The notes beneath the pieces are model-generated. The model made no database searches and was not told where the DNA came from. It was given only the letters and a program-made list of their open reading frames with translations. Made by a program: the position numbers and the translations under genes. From positions 1-7,282 of the forward strand of contig VAXS01000046.1 in NCBI GenBank assembly GCA_005883255.1: a stretch of 7,282 nt of DNA, given 5' to 3'. Shown here piece after piece: positions 6,464 to 7,282 of this stretch. The DNA comes from Actinomycetota bacterium (lineage in GTDB: Bacteria > Actinomycetota > Thermoleophilia > Solirubrobacterales > Solirubrobacteraceae). How positions within the stretch are numbered: the first letter of the stretch is position 1; the number at the start of each line of letters is the position of its first letter.

Positions 6464-6859
6464 GTGCCCGGCTGGTCGGTCGTCCACGCGTCGGAGGCGC
6501 CGGACGTCATGGGCGACTACCCGGGCGAGATGCGCTTCCTGACCCAGTCGCTGGGCAACGAGCAGGTGGCGTTCACCTACCGCCGCATGCCGCCCGAGAC
6601 GGGCGGGAAGGGCAGCTACGGGCACCGCCACCGCACCCAGGAGGAGACCTACTTCGTGCTCTCGGGGACCCTCGAGTTCAAGCTCGACGACGACTTCGTC
6701 GAGATCGGCCCGCTGACCGCGATCCGGGTGGCGCCGGAGGTGGCCCGCTCGATCTGGAACGACGGCCCCGACGACGCCGAGCTCGTGATCTGCTCGGTGA
6801 AGTCCGCGGGCCCCGCGGCGGAGACCGAGTTGGTCGACGACTTCTGGCTAACCGGCTGA
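6464..6859 (+). CDS. Single-domain cupin protein
   Basis: Small beta-barrel protein of 131 residues and unknown function. Cupin motif 1 is clear: GSYGHRHRTQEETYFVLSG at 50-68, with metal ligands His54, His56 and Glu60 or Glu61. Motif 2, GPLTAIRVAPEVARSIWN (82-99), is altered: Arg95 stands where the fourth metal ligand His is expected, four residues before Asn99. Metal binding is thus by three ligands or weakened, pointing to a sensor or binding role or a variant enzyme. The GTG at 6464 is one base after the sigma factor stop and has no ribosome site of its own, so translation probably depends on reinitiation. An ATG at 6509 is in frame but would remove the first 15 residues, including the strand before the core. 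Co-transcription with the sigma factor does not by itself show a shared function. Confidence 0.9.
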   Translation: MPGWSVVHASEAPDVMGDYPGEMRFLTQSLGNEQVAFTYRRMPPETGGKGSYGHRHRTQEETYFVLSGTLEFKLDDDFVEIGPLTAIRVAPEVARSIWNDGPDDAELVICSVKSAGPAAETELVDDFWLTG

Positions 6860-6872
6860 CGTCGGACCGGCC

Positions 6873-6890
6873 TGCGAACATCCGTTCGCA
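6873..6890. promoter_or_regulatory. Candidate LexA (SOS) operator over the start of the PD-(D/E)XK gene
   Basis: TGCGAAC (6873-6879), spacer ATCC and GTTCGCA (6884-6890) form a perfect 7-4-7 inverted repeat. Its core CGAACATCCGTTCG has the GAAC-N4-GTTC pattern of LexA boxes in Bacillus and actinobacteria. The last base is the A of the ATG at 6890, so a bound repressor would block transcription or initiation. No LexA gene is in the window, so the assignment rests on the motif and its position. Confidence 0.6.
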
Positions 6891-7282
6891 TGCTCAGACA
6901 CACCCACCCTCGGCGCCAGGGAGACCTAGGCGAGGCCGCGGCGATCGACTGGCTCATCCGCACGGGAGCCAACGTCCTGGTCCCGCTGTTCCACAGCCCC
7001 GACTACGACCTGGTCGCCGATTACGGGGATGAGCTCGTGCGAGTGCAGGTCAAGACTTCGACCTTCGTTCGCAACGGGCGCTTCGAGGTCTGTCTCTGCA
7101 CCGCGGGGGGCAACCGGAGCTGGAGCGGCCTCGTGAAGCGCTTCGATCCGTCGCGTTACGACCTGCTCTTCGTCCTGGTGGAGGGCGGCAGGCGGTGGTG
7201 CATCCCGTCGGAGGCGATCGGCGGGTCGACGTCCATCCTGGTCGGCGGGCCGAAGTACGCCTCCTACGAGCTCGGCTCCGAG
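6890..7282 (+). CDS. PD-(D/E)XK nuclease-family protein, 'group I intron-associated endonuclease' type (3' end cut by the window edge)
   Basis: The visible 131 codons start MLRHTHPRRQGDLGEAAAID. The PD-(D/E)XK core follows in order: Glu15 in QGDLGEAA, Asp40 in HSPDYDLVAD, and Gln53-x-Lys55 in RVQVKTST, a Gln variant of the (D/E)xK step known in the family of the cyanobacterial intron endonuclease I-Ssp6803I. RYDLLFVLVEGGRRWCIPSEAI (89-110) is the usual following strand and a predicted 'protein reads its value' pattern common to these domains. No group I intron is visible, so this is a free-standing relative and its biological role is unknown. ATG 6890 is the only plausible start: the next upstream in-frame codons run back to the cupin stop without ATG or GTG. 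It has no Shine-Dalgarno site; the palindrome at 6873-6890 abuts the start. The open frame continues past the window end, so total length and any C-terminal domain are unseen. Confidence 0.85.
   Translation, partial: MLRHTHPRRQGDLGEAAAIDWLIRTGANVLVPLFHSPDYDLVADYGDELVRVQVKTSTFVRNGRFEVCLCTAGGNRSWSGLVKRFDPSRYDLLFVLVEGGRRWCIPSEAIGGSTSILVGGPKYASYELGSE

Overview
The window is very GC-rich and all its recognisable genes are bacterial. Actinobacterial-type genes (a 382-residue housekeeping sigma factor with an acidic region 1.1, ClpP, PgsA, an NlpC/P60-like secreted protein), an archaeal-looking MptA-type GTP cyclohydrolase and a free-standing PD-(D/E)XK protein together suggest a deep-branching actinobacterium, most likely Thermoleophilia/Solirubrobacterales. 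That placement is an inference from gene character and composition. No marker such as rRNA is present to confirm it.

Layout. On the minus strand, positions 1-753 hold the N-terminal 251 codons of a PhoD-family phosphatase that runs off the left edge, preceded on the same strand by clpP (827-1408). Divergent from clpP is a YadGH/DrrAB-like ABC export pair: the ATPase gene is broken by an internal deletion plus frameshift (1428-1963), while the permease (1963-2730) is intact. The permease meets a minus-strand secreted NlpC/P60-like protein (2727-3527) head to tail with interlocking stop codons. Only 39 bp separate that gene from divergent pgsA (3567-4112), which meets minus-strand mptA/folE2 (4109-5107), again with interlocking stops. 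A 206-bp divergent region carries the mptA promoter and a promoter plus structured leader for the primary sigma factor gene (5314-6462). One base later a cupin gene begins (6464-6859). After 30 bp a PD-(D/E)XK nuclease-family gene starts (6890) and runs off the right edge.

How the genes relate. Most are core functions: proteolysis (ClpP), anionic phospholipid synthesis (PgsA), folate/pterin synthesis (MptA) and basal transcription (sigma factor). The gene order is compact and alternates strands, so three very short divergent promoter regions and two stop-overlapping convergent junctions carry most of the regulatory interest. Several starts lack a ribosome binding site and instead have a -10-like hexamer 6-7 bases before the start codon, the arrangement of leaderless transcripts.

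I do not see a clearly novel multi-gene system. The two most interesting local signals are (1) a perfect 7-4-7 palindrome containing the Gram-positive/actinobacterial LexA core GAAC-N4-GTTC, abutting the start codon of the PD-(D/E)XK gene, and (2) a possible leaderless 19-codon leader peptide overlapping a hairpin with a T-run in the 5' region of the sigma factor gene. The internally deleted ABC ATPase is the clearest structural anomaly.
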